Assembly (NCBI GenBank): GCA_018969425.1
Contig: JAGWYJ010000008.1
Location: forward strand, 35,717 to 99,716
Source: Alphaproteobacteria bacterium
Lineage (GTDB): Bacteria > Pseudomonadota > Alphaproteobacteria > Caulobacterales > Hyphomonadaceae
Direction of reading: 5' to 3'
DNA length: 64,000 bases
Of this stretch, positions 28,032-39,155 are shown piece by piece. The translations under genes and the position numbers were made by a program. Each line of letters starts with the position of its first letter. The stretch's first letter is position 1. The notes under the pieces were generated by a model, which was not told the origin of the DNA, did no database searches, and saw only the letters and a list, made by a program, of their open reading frames with translations.

Positions 28032-29663
28032 ATGAAGCGTTTTATCTTCATAACGGGAGGCGTCGTGTCCTCCCTCGGGAAGGGCATAGCTTCGGCTTCG
28101 CTCGGCGCGCTGCTTCAGGCGCGGGGATATCGCGTACGCCTGCGCAAGCTCGACCCCTATCTCAACGTCGACCCCGGAACGATGTCTCCGACCCAGCATG
28201 GCGAGGTGTTCGTCACGGACGACGGGGCGGAAACGGACCTCGACCTCGGGCATTACGAACGTTTCACCGGCGTGAGCGCCAAACGTTCGGACAACACGAC
28301 AACGGGCCGCATTTATCAGTCCATCCTCGAGCGGGAGAGACGGGGGGATTTCCTCGGCGCCACCCTCCAGGTCATTCCGCACGTCACCGATGCGATCAAG
28401 GAATTCATCCGGGCTGACAGCGACGATGTGGATTTCGTGCTGTGCGAAATCGGCGGCACGGTTGGGGATATAGAGGGACTGCCGTTCTTCGAGGCCATCC
28501 GGCAGTTCGGCCAGGAGCTGGGTCGCGAGCAGTGCGTCTATATCCACCTCACCCTGCTGCCCTACATCGCCACGGCCGGCGAGATGAAAACCAAGCCGAC
28601 GCAGCACTCCGTCAAGGAGCTGCGCTCAATCGGCATCCAGCCCGATATCCTGCTCTGCCGGGCTCCGTTCCCCATTCCGTCGGATGAACGACGAAAGATT
28701 GCGCTCTTCTGCAATGTCCGCCCGGAAAGCGTGATCGAGGCGCTCGACGCCCGTCATATCTATGATGTTCCTCTCGAATATCACGCCCGCGGTCTCGACG
28801 AGGAAGTTCTTCGCCACTTCGGACTGGACGATGCGCAGGACCCGGACCTGTCTCGATGGCGGCATGTGTCGGAGACGCTGGCGAGACCCGACGGATCGGT
28901 CACAATCGCCATCGTGGGCAAATATGTGGCGCTGCACGACGCCTATAAATCCGTGGTTGAGGCTTTGGGCCATGGCGGGCTCGCAAACCGGGTCGGGGTC
29001 GAACTCAGATGGATCCCGAGCGACAAGTTCGACGACCCCGACAGCGATCTCAGCGAACTTGACGAGGTGGACGGCGTCCTCCTGCCGGGGGGCTTCGGAG
29101 AGCGCGGCGCGCTCGGCAAAATGCGCGCGGCCGGATACGCCCGTCGTCACAAGCTGCCGTGTTTCGGCATCTGCTACGGAATGCAGCTCGCCGTGATCGA
29201 GCTCGCCCGCAATCTCGCGGGCATCGCGGGCGCCGGCACCACAGAGTTCGGACGCCCGGAAGTTCCGGTCGTGGGCCTGATGGAGGAGTGGACCCGGGGC
29301 AACACACGGGAGATCCGCGAGCAGGGAGGCGATCTCGGCGGGACGATGAGACTAGGCGCCTACCCGGCCGTCCTTCGGGCCGGCAGCCGGGCGGCGGCGA
29401 TCTACGGAACCGACACCATCAGCGAACGCCACCGGCATCGCTATGAAGTGAACGCCTCAGTGATTTCCCAGCTGGAGCCTCATGGCGTCGTGTTTTCCGG
29501 AATGTCCCCGGACGGCCGCCTGCCGGAGATCGTCGAGCTGACGGACCATCCCTGGTTCATCGGCGTGCAGTTTCACCCCGAGCTGAAATCGCGTCCCTTC
29601 GATCCCCACCCGCTGTTCACCTCCTTCATCGCCGCCGCCGTCGAGCAAAGCCGCCTGGTCTAG
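28032..29663 (+). CDS. pyrG: CTP synthase
   Basis: Aminates UTP to CTP using glutamine. The 543-residue protein has the synthetase half beginning [17 protein letters not shown] with the P-loop-like nucleotide site, and a C-terminal class I glutaminase half with the catalytic cysteine in [13 protein letters not shown] and [12 protein letters not shown] chose ATG 28032 over the adjacent in-frame GTG 28029; no strong ribosome site distinguishes them. The TAG stop lies in CTAG at 29660-29663, which also supplies the stop of the convergent gene. Confidence 0.96.
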   Translation: MKRFIFITGGVVSSLGKGIASASLGALLQARGYRVRLRKLDPYLNVDPGTMSPTQHGEVFVTDDGAETDLDLGHYERFTGVSAKRSDNTTTGRIYQSILERERRGDFLGATLQVIPHVTDAIKEFIRADSDDVDFVLCEIGGTVGDIEGLPFFEAIRQFGQELGREQCVYIHLTLLPYIATAGEMKTKPTQHSVKELRSIGIQPDILLCRAPFPIPSDERRKIALFCNVRPESVIEALDARHIYDVPLEYHARGLDEEVLRHFGLDDAQDPDLSRWRHVSETLARPDGSVTIAIVGKYVALHDAYKSVVEALGHGGLANRVGVELRWIPSDKFDDPDSDLSELDEVDGVLLPGGFGERGALGKMRAAGYARRHKLPCFGICYGMQLAVIELARNLAGIAGAGTTEFGRPEVPVVGLMEEWTRGNTREIREQGGDLGGTMRLGAYPAVLRAGSRAAAIYGTDTISERHRHRYEVNASVISQLEPHGVVFSGMSPDGRLPEIVELTDHPWFIGVQFHPELKSRPFDPHPLFTSFIAAAVEQSRLV

Positions 29664-31066
29664 GGTCGCCGCCCCGGCAGGACGTCAAAGGCGACCGTCA
29701 GACGACGGGCTTCGCCCTCAAAAGGATGGGTGCCGTGCCACATATAGGCCGGAAACAGGACCAGCCGGCCGGCGACGGGCTGAACGTCGTATTCAGCTTC
29801 CAGGCGCGGGGTTGTGACCACGCCCGGACGACCGAAGCGCAGCCATCCCTCCTTACCGGGCCGATCGACCGTGCGGATGTGCAGCGCGGATGAAATCCAC
29901 CCCATGGGATGGACATGGTCGATGTGAAACCCGCCCGGTCGAAGGCGAACCGACCACATGCCCTCGATAAAGTAGGCTTCGGTCCGACGCCCACGAAGCG
30001 GATCCGGGCCGTCTCCCAGTCCTTCGATATATCTGCGCACCGCTCCGTCGAGCGCCGCCGGCAGGGCCCGGATGGCTGGATGTTCGGCCTGCAGGAGATG
30101 AGCCGCCTGACTTCCTCGTCGCAGCGACTGATGAAAGGGTTCAGCCTCATAGGCGTGGATCGCATCGAGCGCGTCGGTCAGATCCTGAAGATAGGCCGCG
30201 CGATCCGGCCAGCCGGCCGGGGCGTCTATATCGAACGCCTTCACAAGGGAGGGATAATCATAGAGCTCGCCATAGGCGGGATCGCCCAGCAGGCGCATCG
30301 CCGTCGCTTCAAGGGCGATCGCGTGCTGGTTTGCCGGGGCGGTCTCCCGGAGCCGGGCGGCGACCGCAGCCGCCCGGCGTGCGTCTCCCGTCATCAGACA
30401 GGCCTCCGCCAGAGTGATGAGCACAGGGGGATGAGGCGGAAGCCGCATGGCCGCCCGCTCGGCGTAGGCGAGGGCTGCGGACGCATCGCCTGCAGCTCCG
30501 GCAGCCTGGGAGGCGAGAAGGGCGAGACCGCCGTCGCCAGGCGCCCTGGCGCATAATCCGGCCAGAAGGTCGGCGCTTTCCTGCAATCGGCCCGCGGTCG
30601 AGAGGATTTCGGACCGAATCACCGAAAGCCGAACATCCTCCGGCGCCGCATGCCGGGCTCTCTCCAGCCCGTCGAGGGCCCGGTCAGGGTCCCCGTCGCG
30701 CATCCAGCGGAGCTGAGCGAGCTCCCTGTGAGCGTCGTAGAGGTCGCGCCGGCGTGCGATCGCCGCCTCGAAAGCCTGCTCTGCGGCGTCCTGGCGCCCC
30801 AGCGCCTCCTCGCACCGCGCCAGGACCAGCCAGGTTTCCGCTGCGTCAAGGCCCTTTCGGAAGGCGGAGCGCAGGTGCGGCTCAGCCTCACGCCAGCGCC
30901 CGGCGTCGCCCAGCGCGCCGGCAAGATTATGGTCCGCCACGGCGCTCGCCGGGTTGAGCGACAGGGCCTGACGGTAAAGCGACAGCGCCTCCCCGAGGCG
31001 GCCGGCCGCCTTCAGCGCGTGCGCCTCGCGCATCAACGTGGCGGGGTCGGGGGAGGGGGAGGCCAT
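29660..31066 (-). CDS. TPR protein with C-terminal 2OG-Fe(II) oxygenase-like domain
   Basis: A 468-residue protein of unproven function. The first 230 or so residues are tetratricopeptide repeats, starting near [26 protein letters not shown] and continuing with typical helix pairs, a protein-binding solenoid. The C-terminal part resembles the putative 2-oxoglutarate/iron oxygenase family that follows TPRs in many alphaproteobacteria: [20 protein letters not shown] offers candidate metal histidines and an acid, and MWHGTHPF followed by RLTVAFDV a later histidine and basic residue. No signal peptide is seen, so it is likely cytoplasmic. Substrate is unknown; protein hydroxylation is a reasonable guess from the family. 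It converges on pyrG (shared CTAG) and diverges from rpmF. Confidence 0.75.
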   Translation of the reverse strand: MASPSPDPATLMREAHALKAAGRLGEALSLYRQALSLNPASAVADHNLAGALGDAGRWREAEPHLRSAFRKGLDAAETWLVLARCEEALGRQDAAEQAFEAAIARRRDLYDAHRELAQLRWMRDGDPDRALDGLERARHAAPEDVRLSVIRSEILSTAGRLQESADLLAGLCARAPGDGGLALLASQAAGAAGDASAALAYAERAAMRLPPHPPVLITLAEACLMTGDARRAAAVAARLRETAPANQHAIALEATAMRLLGDPAYGELYDYPSLVKAFDIDAPAGWPDRAAYLQDLTDALDAIHAYEAEPFHQSLRRGSQAAHLLQAEHPAIRALPAALDGAVRRYIEGLGDGPDPLRGRRTEAYFIEGMWSVRLRPGGFHIDHVHPMGWISSALHIRTVDRPGKEGWLRFGRPGVVTTPRLEAEYDVQPVAGRLVLFPAYMWHGTHPFEGEARRLTVAFDVLPGRRP

Positions 31067-31099
31067 GAGGGTTTGCCGGAGAGGAGAGAGAAGGCGGTC

Positions 31100-31128
31100 T
31101 TGCGGGGATGCATATCAGCGCGTATGAA
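31100..31128 (+). promoter_or_regulatory. Candidate promoter for rpmF
   Basis: TTGCGG (31100-31105) and TATGAA (31123-31128) are separated by 17 bases, in the gap between the divergent oxygenase-like gene and rpmF. The predicted start of transcription near 31135 leaves a leader of about 57 bases. Assignment is by consensus and spacing only. Confidence 0.5.
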
Positions 31129-31191
31129 GCGCGCTCGCAAGGACGGGGCGACCCGGCCTCCATCCCTTTTTTGTCATCTTCCGAGGCGTTC

Positions 31192-32731
<1,540 letters not shown>

Positions 32732-32742
32732 CGATCCCGCAG

Positions 32743-32783
32743 ACGACCTCGTCGTCTCGCGCGACGACTTGAATCGAGGTCGT
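32743..32783 (+). terminator. Long bulged hairpin after eno
   Basis: Outer arms ACGACCTCG (32743-32751) and CGAGGTCGT (32775-32783) pair perfectly; inside, TCGTC (32752-32756) pairs with GACGA (32763-32767). No T-run follows. It starts 12 bases after the eno stop and is the most stable-looking structure in the eno-ftsB gap, so it may protect or end eno transcripts. Confidence 0.4.
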
Positions 32784-32847
32784 TCACGGCCCATTAACCC
32801 TCCGCGGGTCTTGTCGCGTCCGTGGCGTCGTACGGACCGATGGGGTT

Positions 32848-33138
32848 ATGACAGGGGTCAGGATCTATCTTGTTGTCGGACTGTTCAGCGCAGTCCTTCT
32901 TTACTTCTGCTACCACGCACTGGCGGGAGAGCAGGGTCTTGCGCGCTGGGCGGAGCTTCAGGCTCAGGAAATCTCCCTGCGCAAGGAGCTCGCGACCCTC
33001 GAGACCGAGCGCGACCAGCTTCTTGTCAATCTGACCCGCCTTCGCGATTCCACGCTCGATCTGGACTATGTCGAAGAACTCGCCCGCACCAAGCTCTCCT
33101 ATAGCCGCGCTGACGAGCTTATCATCGCCGTGCGCTGA
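32848..33138 (+). CDS. ftsB: Septum formation initiator, FtsB/DivIC family
   Basis: Bitopic cell-division protein of the FtsQLB-type complex. The 96-residue product has one N-terminal membrane helix (IYLVVGLFSAVLLYFCYHAL) and a following leucine-zipper-like coiled coil (ISLRKELATLETERDQLLVNLTRL in part), then the DYVEELARTKLSYSRADELI end typical of the family. Short length and low identity make the name depend on architecture and on the position after eno, where ftsB sits in many proteobacteria. Confidence 0.87.
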   Translation: MTGVRIYLVVGLFSAVLLYFCYHALAGEQGLARWAELQAQEISLRKELATLETERDQLLVNLTRLRDSTLDLDYVEELARTKLSYSRADELIIAVR

Positions 33139-33139
33139 T

Positions 33140-33168
33140 TTGACTGTCGGGGACTGCGCACCTACATC
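33140..33168 (+). promoter_or_regulatory. Possible promoter for the pdh operon
   Basis: TTGACT (33140-33145), which begins just past the ftsB stop, and TACATC (33163-33168) are 17 bases apart. The -35 is close to consensus, the -10 is poor. Initiation near 33175 would leave about 30 bases before the TTG start of pdhA. Confidence 0.3.
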
Positions 33169-33206
33169 GAAAAGGTGAGCGCCCTCAATGCAAGGATCCG
33201 CCGCCC

Positions 33207-34268
33207 TTGACCGCTTCCTCCCAGGACGACGCCGCCCCGACCGCCAGCCCCGCCGGGCCCCAATCTGCGGCCTCTGCGCCGCGCGTCAGGCGCCGAAGGG
33301 CTGAGCCCGGGCGAGCGGCCCTTGTGTCCATGTATCGGGAAATGCTCCTGATCCGGCGCTTCGAAGAGAAGGCCGGACAGCTTTACGGCATGGGTCTCAT
33401 CGCGGGGTTCTGCCATCTGTATATCGGTCAGGAGGCGGTGGTCGTCGGCGTGCAGTCCGTTCTTGAGCCGCAGGATCAGGTGATCACCGGCTATCGCGAC
33501 CATGGTCACATGCTGGCCGCCGGCATGAGCGCGCGGGGCGTGATGGCCGAGCTGACAGGTCGTTCCGGGGGGTATTCCCGGGGCAAGGGCGGCTCGATGC
33601 ACATGTTCAGTCGTGAGAAGAACTTCTACGGCGGGCACGGAATTGTCGGAGCCCAGGCGCCGATCGGAGCCGGGCTCGCCTTCGCCAACCGCTATCTGGG
33701 ATCGGACGCCGTCAGTCTGACCTATTTCGGCGACGGGGCGTCCAATCAGGGGCAGGTCTATGAGGCTTTCAACATGGCCTCGCTCTGGAAGCTTCCCGTC
33801 GTTTTCGTGATCGAGAACAACCAGTACGCCATGGGGACGTCTGTGGCCCGCGCATCCGCCGAGACCGAGCTTTACAAGCGCGGGCTCTCCTTCGAAATCC
33901 CCGGCGCTGAAGTGGACGGAATGGATGTGCTCGCGGTTCGCCGGGCCGCCGGCCGCGCGGTCGATCGCGCAAGGGCCGGGGAGGGGCCGTTCATCCTCGA
34001 GATGAAGACCTACCGCTATCGAGGGCATTCCATGTCCGACCCGGCCAAATACCGGAGCCGGGAGGAGGTGGCCGAGATGCGGGAGCGTCACGACCCGATC
34101 GACATGCTCAAGCGCCGCCTTCTGGAACGCTCCGAGGCGAGCGAGGAGGACCTTCGCCGGATCGAGACTGAGGTGAAGGAGATCGTCAACGACAGCGCCG
34201 AGTTCGCCCAGACGTGTCCTGAACCCGATCCGTCCGAACTCTGGACCGACGTGCTCGCGGAGATCTGA
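33207..34268 (+). CDS. pdhA: Pyruvate dehydrogenase E1 alpha subunit
   Basis: E1 alpha of the heterotetrameric pyruvate dehydrogenase, which decarboxylates pyruvate with thiamine diphosphate. The 353-residue protein shows [32 protein letters not shown], the GKGGSMHMF segment, the TPP-binding [15 protein letters not shown] to VIENN, and the phosphorylation-loop-like [15 protein letters not shown]. The first 35 residues are a low-complexity Ala/Pro leader. Start is a TTG at 33207 with AAGGA 10 bases upstream; no in-frame ATG exists before the core, so the TTG is plausible but not certain. Confidence 0.94.
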   Translation: MTASSQDDAAPTASPAGPQSAASAPRVRRRRAEPGRAALVSMYREMLLIRRFEEKAGQLYGMGLIAGFCHLYIGQEAVVVGVQSVLEPQDQVITGYRDHGHMLAAGMSARGVMAELTGRSGGYSRGKGGSMHMFSREKNFYGGHGIVGAQAPIGAGLAFANRYLGSDAVSLTYFGDGASNQGQVYEAFNMASLWKLPVVFVIENNQYAMGTSVARASAETELYKRGLSFEIPGAEVDGMDVLAVRRAAGRAVDRARAGEGPFILEMKTYRYRGHSMSDPAKYRSREEVAEMRERHDPIDMLKRRLLERSEASEEDLRRIETEVKEIVNDSAEFAQTCPEPDPSELWTDVLAEI

Positions 34269-34272
34269 GGCC

Positions 34273-35673
34273 ATGGTGATCGATATCCTGATGCCGGCCC
34301 TCTCGCCCACGATGGAGGAGGGAACGCTCGCCCGCTGGATGGTCGCCCCTGGCGATAGGGTCCGTCCCGGAGACATCCTCGCAGAGATCGAGACCGACAA
34401 GGCGGTCATGGAGGTTGAAGCGGTTGATGAGGGCGTAATCGAAACGCTCGTGACGCCGGCCGGTTCGAGCGGGGTCAAGGTCAACGCGGTGATCGCCCGC
34501 CTGAAGACGGATGAGCGCACAGGCGCCGCAGCCCCCAAGCCTGCGCCGGCCCCGCCCGTCCGTTCCGCTCCCTCTCTTCCGCCTCAGACGGCGTCGTCTC
34601 CGCCGCCGTCCCCGCCGCCTAAAACCGCAGAGACTGTCGCCGCCCCGGTCGCCGCCGGCGGCCCTGCAACGAGCCGCACCTTGCGCCGGGTGACGGTCCG
34701 GGACGCCCTTCGGGATGCGCTGGCTGAGGAGATGCGGCGCGATTCCCGGGTCTTCCTGATGGGCGAGGAGGTCGGTCAGTATCAGGGCGCCTACAAGGTG
34801 TCCCGCGGACTGCTCGAGGAGTTCGGCGACAAACGGGTCATCGATACGCCGATCACAGAATACGGATTCGCCGGCCTCGGGGTCGGGGCGGCCTTCGCCG
34901 GCCTTCGTCCCGTCGTCGAGTTCATGACGTTCAACTTCGCGATGCAGGCGATCGATCACATCATCAATTCGGCGGCCAAGACACGCTATATGTCGGGCGG
35001 ACAGATGTCCTGTCCGATCGTCTTTCGCGGACCGAACGGAGCGGCGAGCCGGGTCGGCGCCCAGCACAGCCAGGATTTCTCCGCCTGGTACGGACACGTG
35101 CCCGGCCTCAAAGTCGTCGCCCCCTATGACGCCGCCGATGCGAAGGGGCTCCTCAAGGCGGCCATCCGGGATCCGAACCCCGTCGTCTTCCTCGAGCATG
35201 AGCTGCTCTACGGTCTCGAATTCGATGTTCCGGACGGCGAGGATGTTCTCGAGCCGATCGGCAAGGCGCGCATCCGACGCGAAGGCCGCGATGTCACCCT
35301 TACCGCTCATTCAAGAATGGTCCGGTTCGCCCTCGAAGCCGCGGAGCGGCTTGAGAAGGAGGGAATATCCGCTGAGGTGATCGATCTCAGGAGCCTGAGG
35401 CCCCTCGACATGGACACCATCGTTGCGAGCGTGACCAAGACATCCAGGCTTGTCTGCTGCGAAGAGGGATGGCGTCCCTTCGGCGTCGGCGCCGAGATCG
35501 TGTCCAGAGTTGTCGAAGAGGCTTTCGACTGGCTGGACGCCCCGCCGCTCCGCGTGACTCAGAAGGATGTGCCCTTGCCCTATGCGGCCAATCTCGAGGC
35601 CCTGTCCCTGCCTGGGGCCGACGACATCGTGGCCGCCGTCCGCGCCTCGCTTCACCGGGGAGAGGGGGCATGA
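34273..35673 (+). CDS. pdhB: Pyruvate dehydrogenase E1 beta subunit with N-terminal lipoyl domain
   Basis: E1 beta partner of PdhA. The 466-residue protein is a fusion typical of alphaproteobacteria: an N-terminal lipoyl domain (residues 1-78, lipoylated lysine K43 in [11 protein letters not shown]), a Pro/Ala linker to about residue 130, then the transketolase-like E1 beta with [48 protein letters not shown] in part, and the C-terminal transketolase domain. ATG 34273 is 4 bases after pdhA; the stop overlaps pdhC (ATGA). Confidence 0.96.
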   Translation: MVIDILMPALSPTMEEGTLARWMVAPGDRVRPGDILAEIETDKAVMEVEAVDEGVIETLVTPAGSSGVKVNAVIARLKTDERTGAAAPKPAPAPPVRSAPSLPPQTASSPPPSPPPKTAETVAAPVAAGGPATSRTLRRVTVRDALRDALAEEMRRDSRVFLMGEEVGQYQGAYKVSRGLLEEFGDKRVIDTPITEYGFAGLGVGAAFAGLRPVVEFMTFNFAMQAIDHIINSAAKTRYMSGGQMSCPIVFRGPNGAASRVGAQHSQDFSAWYGHVPGLKVVAPYDAADAKGLLKAAIRDPNPVVFLEHELLYGLEFDVPDGEDVLEPIGKARIRREGRDVTLTAHSRMVRFALEAAERLEKEGISAEVIDLRSLRPLDMDTIVASVTKTSRLVCCEEGWRPFGVGAEIVSRVVEEAFDWLDAPPLRVTQKDVPLPYAANLEALSLPGADDIVAAVRASLHRGEGA

Positions 35674-36968
35674 AGACGACCGTCACCATGCCGGCTCTTT
35701 CCCCGACGATGGAGGAGGGCGCTCTCAGAAAATGGCTGGTCAAGGTCGGAGACCGCGTTCGTCCTGGAGATATCCTCGCCGAGATCGAAACCGACAAGGC
35801 CACCATGGAGGTCGAAGCGGTCGAGGAGGGCGTGGTCGTCCGTCTTCTGGTCCCCGAGGGCAGCGAAGGGGTGAAGGTCAATTCGGTTATCGCGGAGCTT
35901 GAAAGCGAAGGCCCGCAGAGCGCTGCGACCGCCTCCCCGCCGCCAGCCGTCCCCGCGCCCCCGCCGTCGCCGGCTGCGATGCGAACCGATCCGGCTCCTG
36001 CAGCCGTTTCACGGACCGCCTCAGCACACAGGCCCTCACATGACCGGCGGCTGCGGGCCTCGCCGCTGGCGCGGCGGCTCGCTGCTGAACGGGGGATCGA
36101 TCTTGCCGGCATCAGCGGAAGCGGGCCTTCGGGACGCATTGTCAGAGCTGATATCGATGCGCTTCCATCGAGAGCTGCAGGCGGACCAGGGCCGGCCCCG
36201 TCAGTGAGCCTGCCGGCTTCGACGCCGGCCGGTTTCAGTCTTATCGAGCCGGCGACGCTTGATGATCGTGTCTATCCGCCCGGGTCCTATGATCTCGTCC
36301 CGCTTGACGGCGTCCGACGCATTGCAGCGCGGCGCCTGACCCAGAGCTTCATGCAGGTCCCGCATTTTCCGTTGACGGTGGATCTCGAGATCGATCGCCT
36401 GCTGGCGGCTCGTCGCGCTATGAACGAGACAATGTCCGACGGGGGAAAGATCTCCGTCAACGACATGCTGATCAAGGCTGCGGCGCTCTCGCTGATGGCT
36501 GAACCGGACGCCAATGCAAGCTTCACGGACAAGGGCATAGCGCGTCACAAATCAGCCCACGTGTCGATGGCGGTTGCGATCGAGGGCGGACTGATCACGC
36601 CCGTCATCCGGGACGCTCAGACCAAGGGTTTGGCTCAGATCGCCTCAGAAACCCGCGATCTCGCCGCGAGAGCCAGGGCCCGCAAACTGAACCCGCAGGA
36701 GTATATGGGCGGGACTTTCTCTATCTCCAATCTTGGCATGTTCGGCATTCGATCCTTCTCTTCGATCATCAATCCGCCTGAGGGCATGATCCTGTCGGTC
36801 GGGGAGGGCAGCCTCAGGCCGGTTGTGCGCAATGGCGAGCTCGTTGCGGCGACCGTTATGACGGTCACTCTGACCTGCGATCACCGGGTGGTCGATGGGG
36901 CTGTGGGCGCACGCTGGCTCCAGCATTTCAGGCAGTTTGTCGAAACGCCCGAGGCGATGCTGTTGTGA
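35670..36968 (+). CDS. pdhC: Pyruvate dehydrogenase E2, dihydrolipoamide acetyltransferase
   Basis: E2 core of the complex, transferring acetyl groups from lipoamide to CoA. The 432-residue protein has one lipoyl domain (K43 in [11 protein letters not shown]), a proline-rich linker, a peripheral subunit-binding domain ([27 protein letters not shown] in part, near residues 128-165), and the catalytic domain ending with the active-site [18 protein letters not shown] 35670 overlaps the pdhB stop; a much longer frame to 35469 runs back through pdhB and is not real. Its lipoyl domain is very like that of PdhB. Confidence 0.96.
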   Translation: MKTTVTMPALSPTMEEGALRKWLVKVGDRVRPGDILAEIETDKATMEVEAVEEGVVVRLLVPEGSEGVKVNSVIAELESEGPQSAATASPPPAVPAPPPSPAAMRTDPAPAAVSRTASAHRPSHDRRLRASPLARRLAAERGIDLAGISGSGPSGRIVRADIDALPSRAAGGPGPAPSVSLPASTPAGFSLIEPATLDDRVYPPGSYDLVPLDGVRRIAARRLTQSFMQVPHFPLTVDLEIDRLLAARRAMNETMSDGGKISVNDMLIKAAALSLMAEPDANASFTDKGIARHKSAHVSMAVAIEGGLITPVIRDAQTKGLAQIASETRDLAARARARKLNPQEYMGGTFSISNLGMFGIRSFSSIINPPEGMILSVGEGSLRPVVRNGELVAATVMTVTLTCDHRVVDGAVGARWLQHFRQFVETPEAMLL

Positions 36969-36973
36969 CCTTG

Positions 36974-37002
36974 AGCCGTCTGCGGACCGGTTGACGGCTT
37001 TT
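36974..37002 (+). terminator. Intrinsic terminator after pdhC
   Basis: AGCCGTC (36974-36980) pairs with GACGGCT (36993-36999) around a 12-base loop, followed directly by TTTT. It begins 6 bases past the pdhC stop. The stem is short but G+C rich, and this is one of the better terminator candidates in the window. Confidence 0.6.
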
Positions 37003-37084
37003 CGAGATCGGCGAGGTCCGCTAGTTAGATCCGGAGACGGCGCACCTGAGATCAGACAGGGCGCGGCAACAGGAGACAGTGACG

Positions 37085-37675
37085 ATGAAGCTGCCCATGA
37101 TCCTTGCGAGCCTCCTGCTCGCCGCTGCGACCGCCGCCCCTGCGGCGGCTGAGGAAGCGATCCGCTTTCCGGAAAAAATCCAGAGAACGGATTTTCTCGC
37201 CGCCTTCGCCGATACGGGTCCGGTCTTCATCGGCGGGCAGCCGACCGCCGACGCCCTTCGTCAGCTGGTTTCCGAAGGGGTGACGACGATCATCAATCTG
37301 CGCACGCAGCGGGAGATGGACAACAGGAAGGCGGTGCCGTTCGACGAGGCCGCGCTGCTATCCGAACTGGGGGTCGAGTATGTCCACGTTCCTCTCGACG
37401 GCATGGCCAATCCCTACACGCCGGAAGCCGTCGACAGGGTCGCCGCCGCCATCGCCTCAGCCAAAGGGAAGGTGCTTCTTCACTGCACCGTCGCCTGGCG
37501 GGCGAGCCACATGTGGGCGGCCTACCTCGTGAAGCACAAGGGCTACTCCCTCGAAGAGGCGCTTCGGCATGCCGAGGCGATCAACTTCAACGGCTACAAG
37601 GCCGCCGATCCGCAGCCGGTGGAGGGCCTTCTGGGCATATCCCTGAAGCCGGAAGCCCCGGCCGCCGCGAACTGA
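37085..37675 (+). CDS. Secreted tyrosine-phosphatase-like protein
   Basis: A 196-residue protein with a signal peptide (hydrophobic core MILASLLLAAATAAPAAA, cleavage near AAAEE), so probably periplasmic. The mature part resembles the DUF442/dual-specificity phosphatase fold: FIGGQPTADALRQLVSEGVTTIINLR near the start and a P-loop HCTVAWRAS with Cys134 and Arg139. The spacing is C-x4-R as in DUF442 proteins, not the C-x5-R of classical PTPs, and the usual glycine is alanine, so activity is uncertain. ATG 37085 is 9 bases from AGGAG; GTG 37079 is too close. It lies between pdhC and lpdA, with its own spacer on each side. Confidence 0.72.
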   Translation: MKLPMILASLLLAAATAAPAAAEEAIRFPEKIQRTDFLAAFADTGPVFIGGQPTADALRQLVSEGVTTIINLRTQREMDNRKAVPFDEAALLSELGVEYVHVPLDGMANPYTPEAVDRVAAAIASAKGKVLLHCTVAWRASHMWAAYLVKHKGYSLEEALRHAEAINFNGYKAADPQPVEGLLGISLKPEAPAAAN

Positions 37676-37727
37676 TCCGGTCAGGGCGCCCCCGCCGGGG
37701 CGCATGTATTGCGGGAGACAGCAGGCC

Positions 37728-39143
37728 ATGGCCGAGCAAAAAACCTACGACCTGATCGTCATCGGATCAGGCCCGGGCGGCTATGTGGCGGCGATCCGCG
37801 CATCACAGCTCGGACTGAAAACGGCCGTTGTCGAAGGAGCGGATCTGGGAGGGGTGTGCCTCAACTGGGGATGTATTCCGACCAAGGCTCTTCTCCGGTC
37901 GGCGGAGGTGCTCCATCTGGCGAAGGAGGCTTCGTCCTTCGGCGTCAACGCAGCGTCTGCGACCCCGGATCTTCCGGCCATGGTCGCTCGTTCGAGGTCG
38001 ATCGCCGGACAGCTGTCCTCCGGGGTCTCCTTCCTGATGAAAAAGCATCGGATCGACGTCCTGCGGGGCTGGGCCAGGCTGGAGGCCGGTCAGCCCGCTC
38101 CGAGGGTCGTCATCGAGACAGGTAAGGACGCGGGCGTCCACCAGTCCCGCTTCGTTCTGCTGGCGACAGGCGCGCGGGCCCGGGAGGCGCCGGGCGCCGG
38201 CCTGAAAGCCGACGGAAGCGTGGTCTGGACGTATCGTGAAGCGATGACGCCCGATATCCTTCCCGGACGATTGCTGGTCATCGGCTCAGGCGCCATCGGC
38301 GTTGAGTTCGCCTCGTTTTATCAGACGCTCGGTTCCGAGGTCACGATTGTGGAGGCGCTCGATCGGATCCTGCCGGTTGAGGATGCGGAGATTTCAGCAT
38401 TCATGACCCGACAATTCTCACGTCAGGGGATGCGGATCATGACCTCGGCGAGTGTGGAATCCCTGACCGTAGATGCGACCGGCGCCCGGGCCCAGATCCG
38501 GACCGGCGAGACCCGCGCTCCTGTCGAGGCCGACAGGGTCATCCTCGCCATCGGCATTGTGGGCAATGTGGAAGGCCTGGGGCTTGAGGCGCTCGGCGTC
38601 CGGGTCGAACGGACACACGTGGTTGTGGATGATCGCGGACGAACGGGCGTGCCTGGACTTTACGCAATCGGGGATCTGACCGGCGGCCCATGGCTTGCTC
38701 ACAAGGCGATGCATGAAGGGGTGGCGGCGGTGGAGGCTATGGCCGGTCTCGCCTCGGCCCATCCCTTCGAAACCTGGAACATTCCTGGCTGCACCTATTC
38801 CCATCCCCAGGTCGCCTCTGTCGGCCTCACGGAGGAGGCTGCAAAGGCGAGCGGTCGCAAGATCCGGGTTGGTCGCTTTCCATTCCTCGGCAACGGCAAG
38901 GCGATCGCCCTTGGCGAAACGGAAGGCATGATCAAAACGATCTTCGACGAGGCCACGGGCGAGCTTCTCGGGGCTCACCTCGCGGGCGAGGGCGTCACCG
39001 AACTCATTCAGGGTTTCGCCATCGCGCGGCAGGGAGAGCTCACAGAGGCCGAACTCATGGCGACCGTGTTCCCGCATCCCACACTGTCTGAGATGATGCA
39101 CGAGAGCGTCCTGGCCGCTTACGGCCGACCTCTCCACATCTGA
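37728..39143 (+). CDS. lpdA: Dihydrolipoamide dehydrogenase
   Basis: E3 flavoprotein that reoxidises dihydrolipoamide with NAD in the 2-oxoacid dehydrogenase complexes. The 471-residue protein has the FAD motif DLIVIGSGPGGYVAA, the redox cysteines C44 and C49 in GGVCLNWGCIPTKALL, the NAD motif VIGSGAIGVEFASFY, GLYAIGDLTG, and the C-terminal catalytic histidine in FPHPTLSEMMHE. ATG 37728 has GGGAGA before it. Given its place after pdhABC it most likely serves pyruvate dehydrogenase, though E3 is often shared. Confidence 0.96.
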   Translation: MAEQKTYDLIVIGSGPGGYVAAIRASQLGLKTAVVEGADLGGVCLNWGCIPTKALLRSAEVLHLAKEASSFGVNAASATPDLPAMVARSRSIAGQLSSGVSFLMKKHRIDVLRGWARLEAGQPAPRVVIETGKDAGVHQSRFVLLATGARAREAPGAGLKADGSVVWTYREAMTPDILPGRLLVIGSGAIGVEFASFYQTLGSEVTIVEALDRILPVEDAEISAFMTRQFSRQGMRIMTSASVESLTVDATGARAQIRTGETRAPVEADRVILAIGIVGNVEGLGLEALGVRVERTHVVVDDRGRTGVPGLYAIGDLTGGPWLAHKAMHEGVAAVEAMAGLASAHPFETWNIPGCTYSHPQVASVGLTEEAAKASGRKIRVGRFPFLGNGKAIALGETEGMIKTIFDEATGELLGAHLAGEGVTELIQGFAIARQGELTEAELMATVFPHPTLSEMMHESVLAAYGRPLHI

Positions 39144-39155
39144 GCCCTAGCCCCA

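Noticed and set aside
33162..34538. Minus-strand frame of 458 codons opposite pdhA and the start of pdhB
   Set aside because: Antisense shadow; composition follows codon positions of the real genes.
35469..35669. Upstream extension of pdhC by 67 codons
   Set aside because: It overlaps pdhB in another frame and has no similarity; the lipoyl domain starts at 35670.
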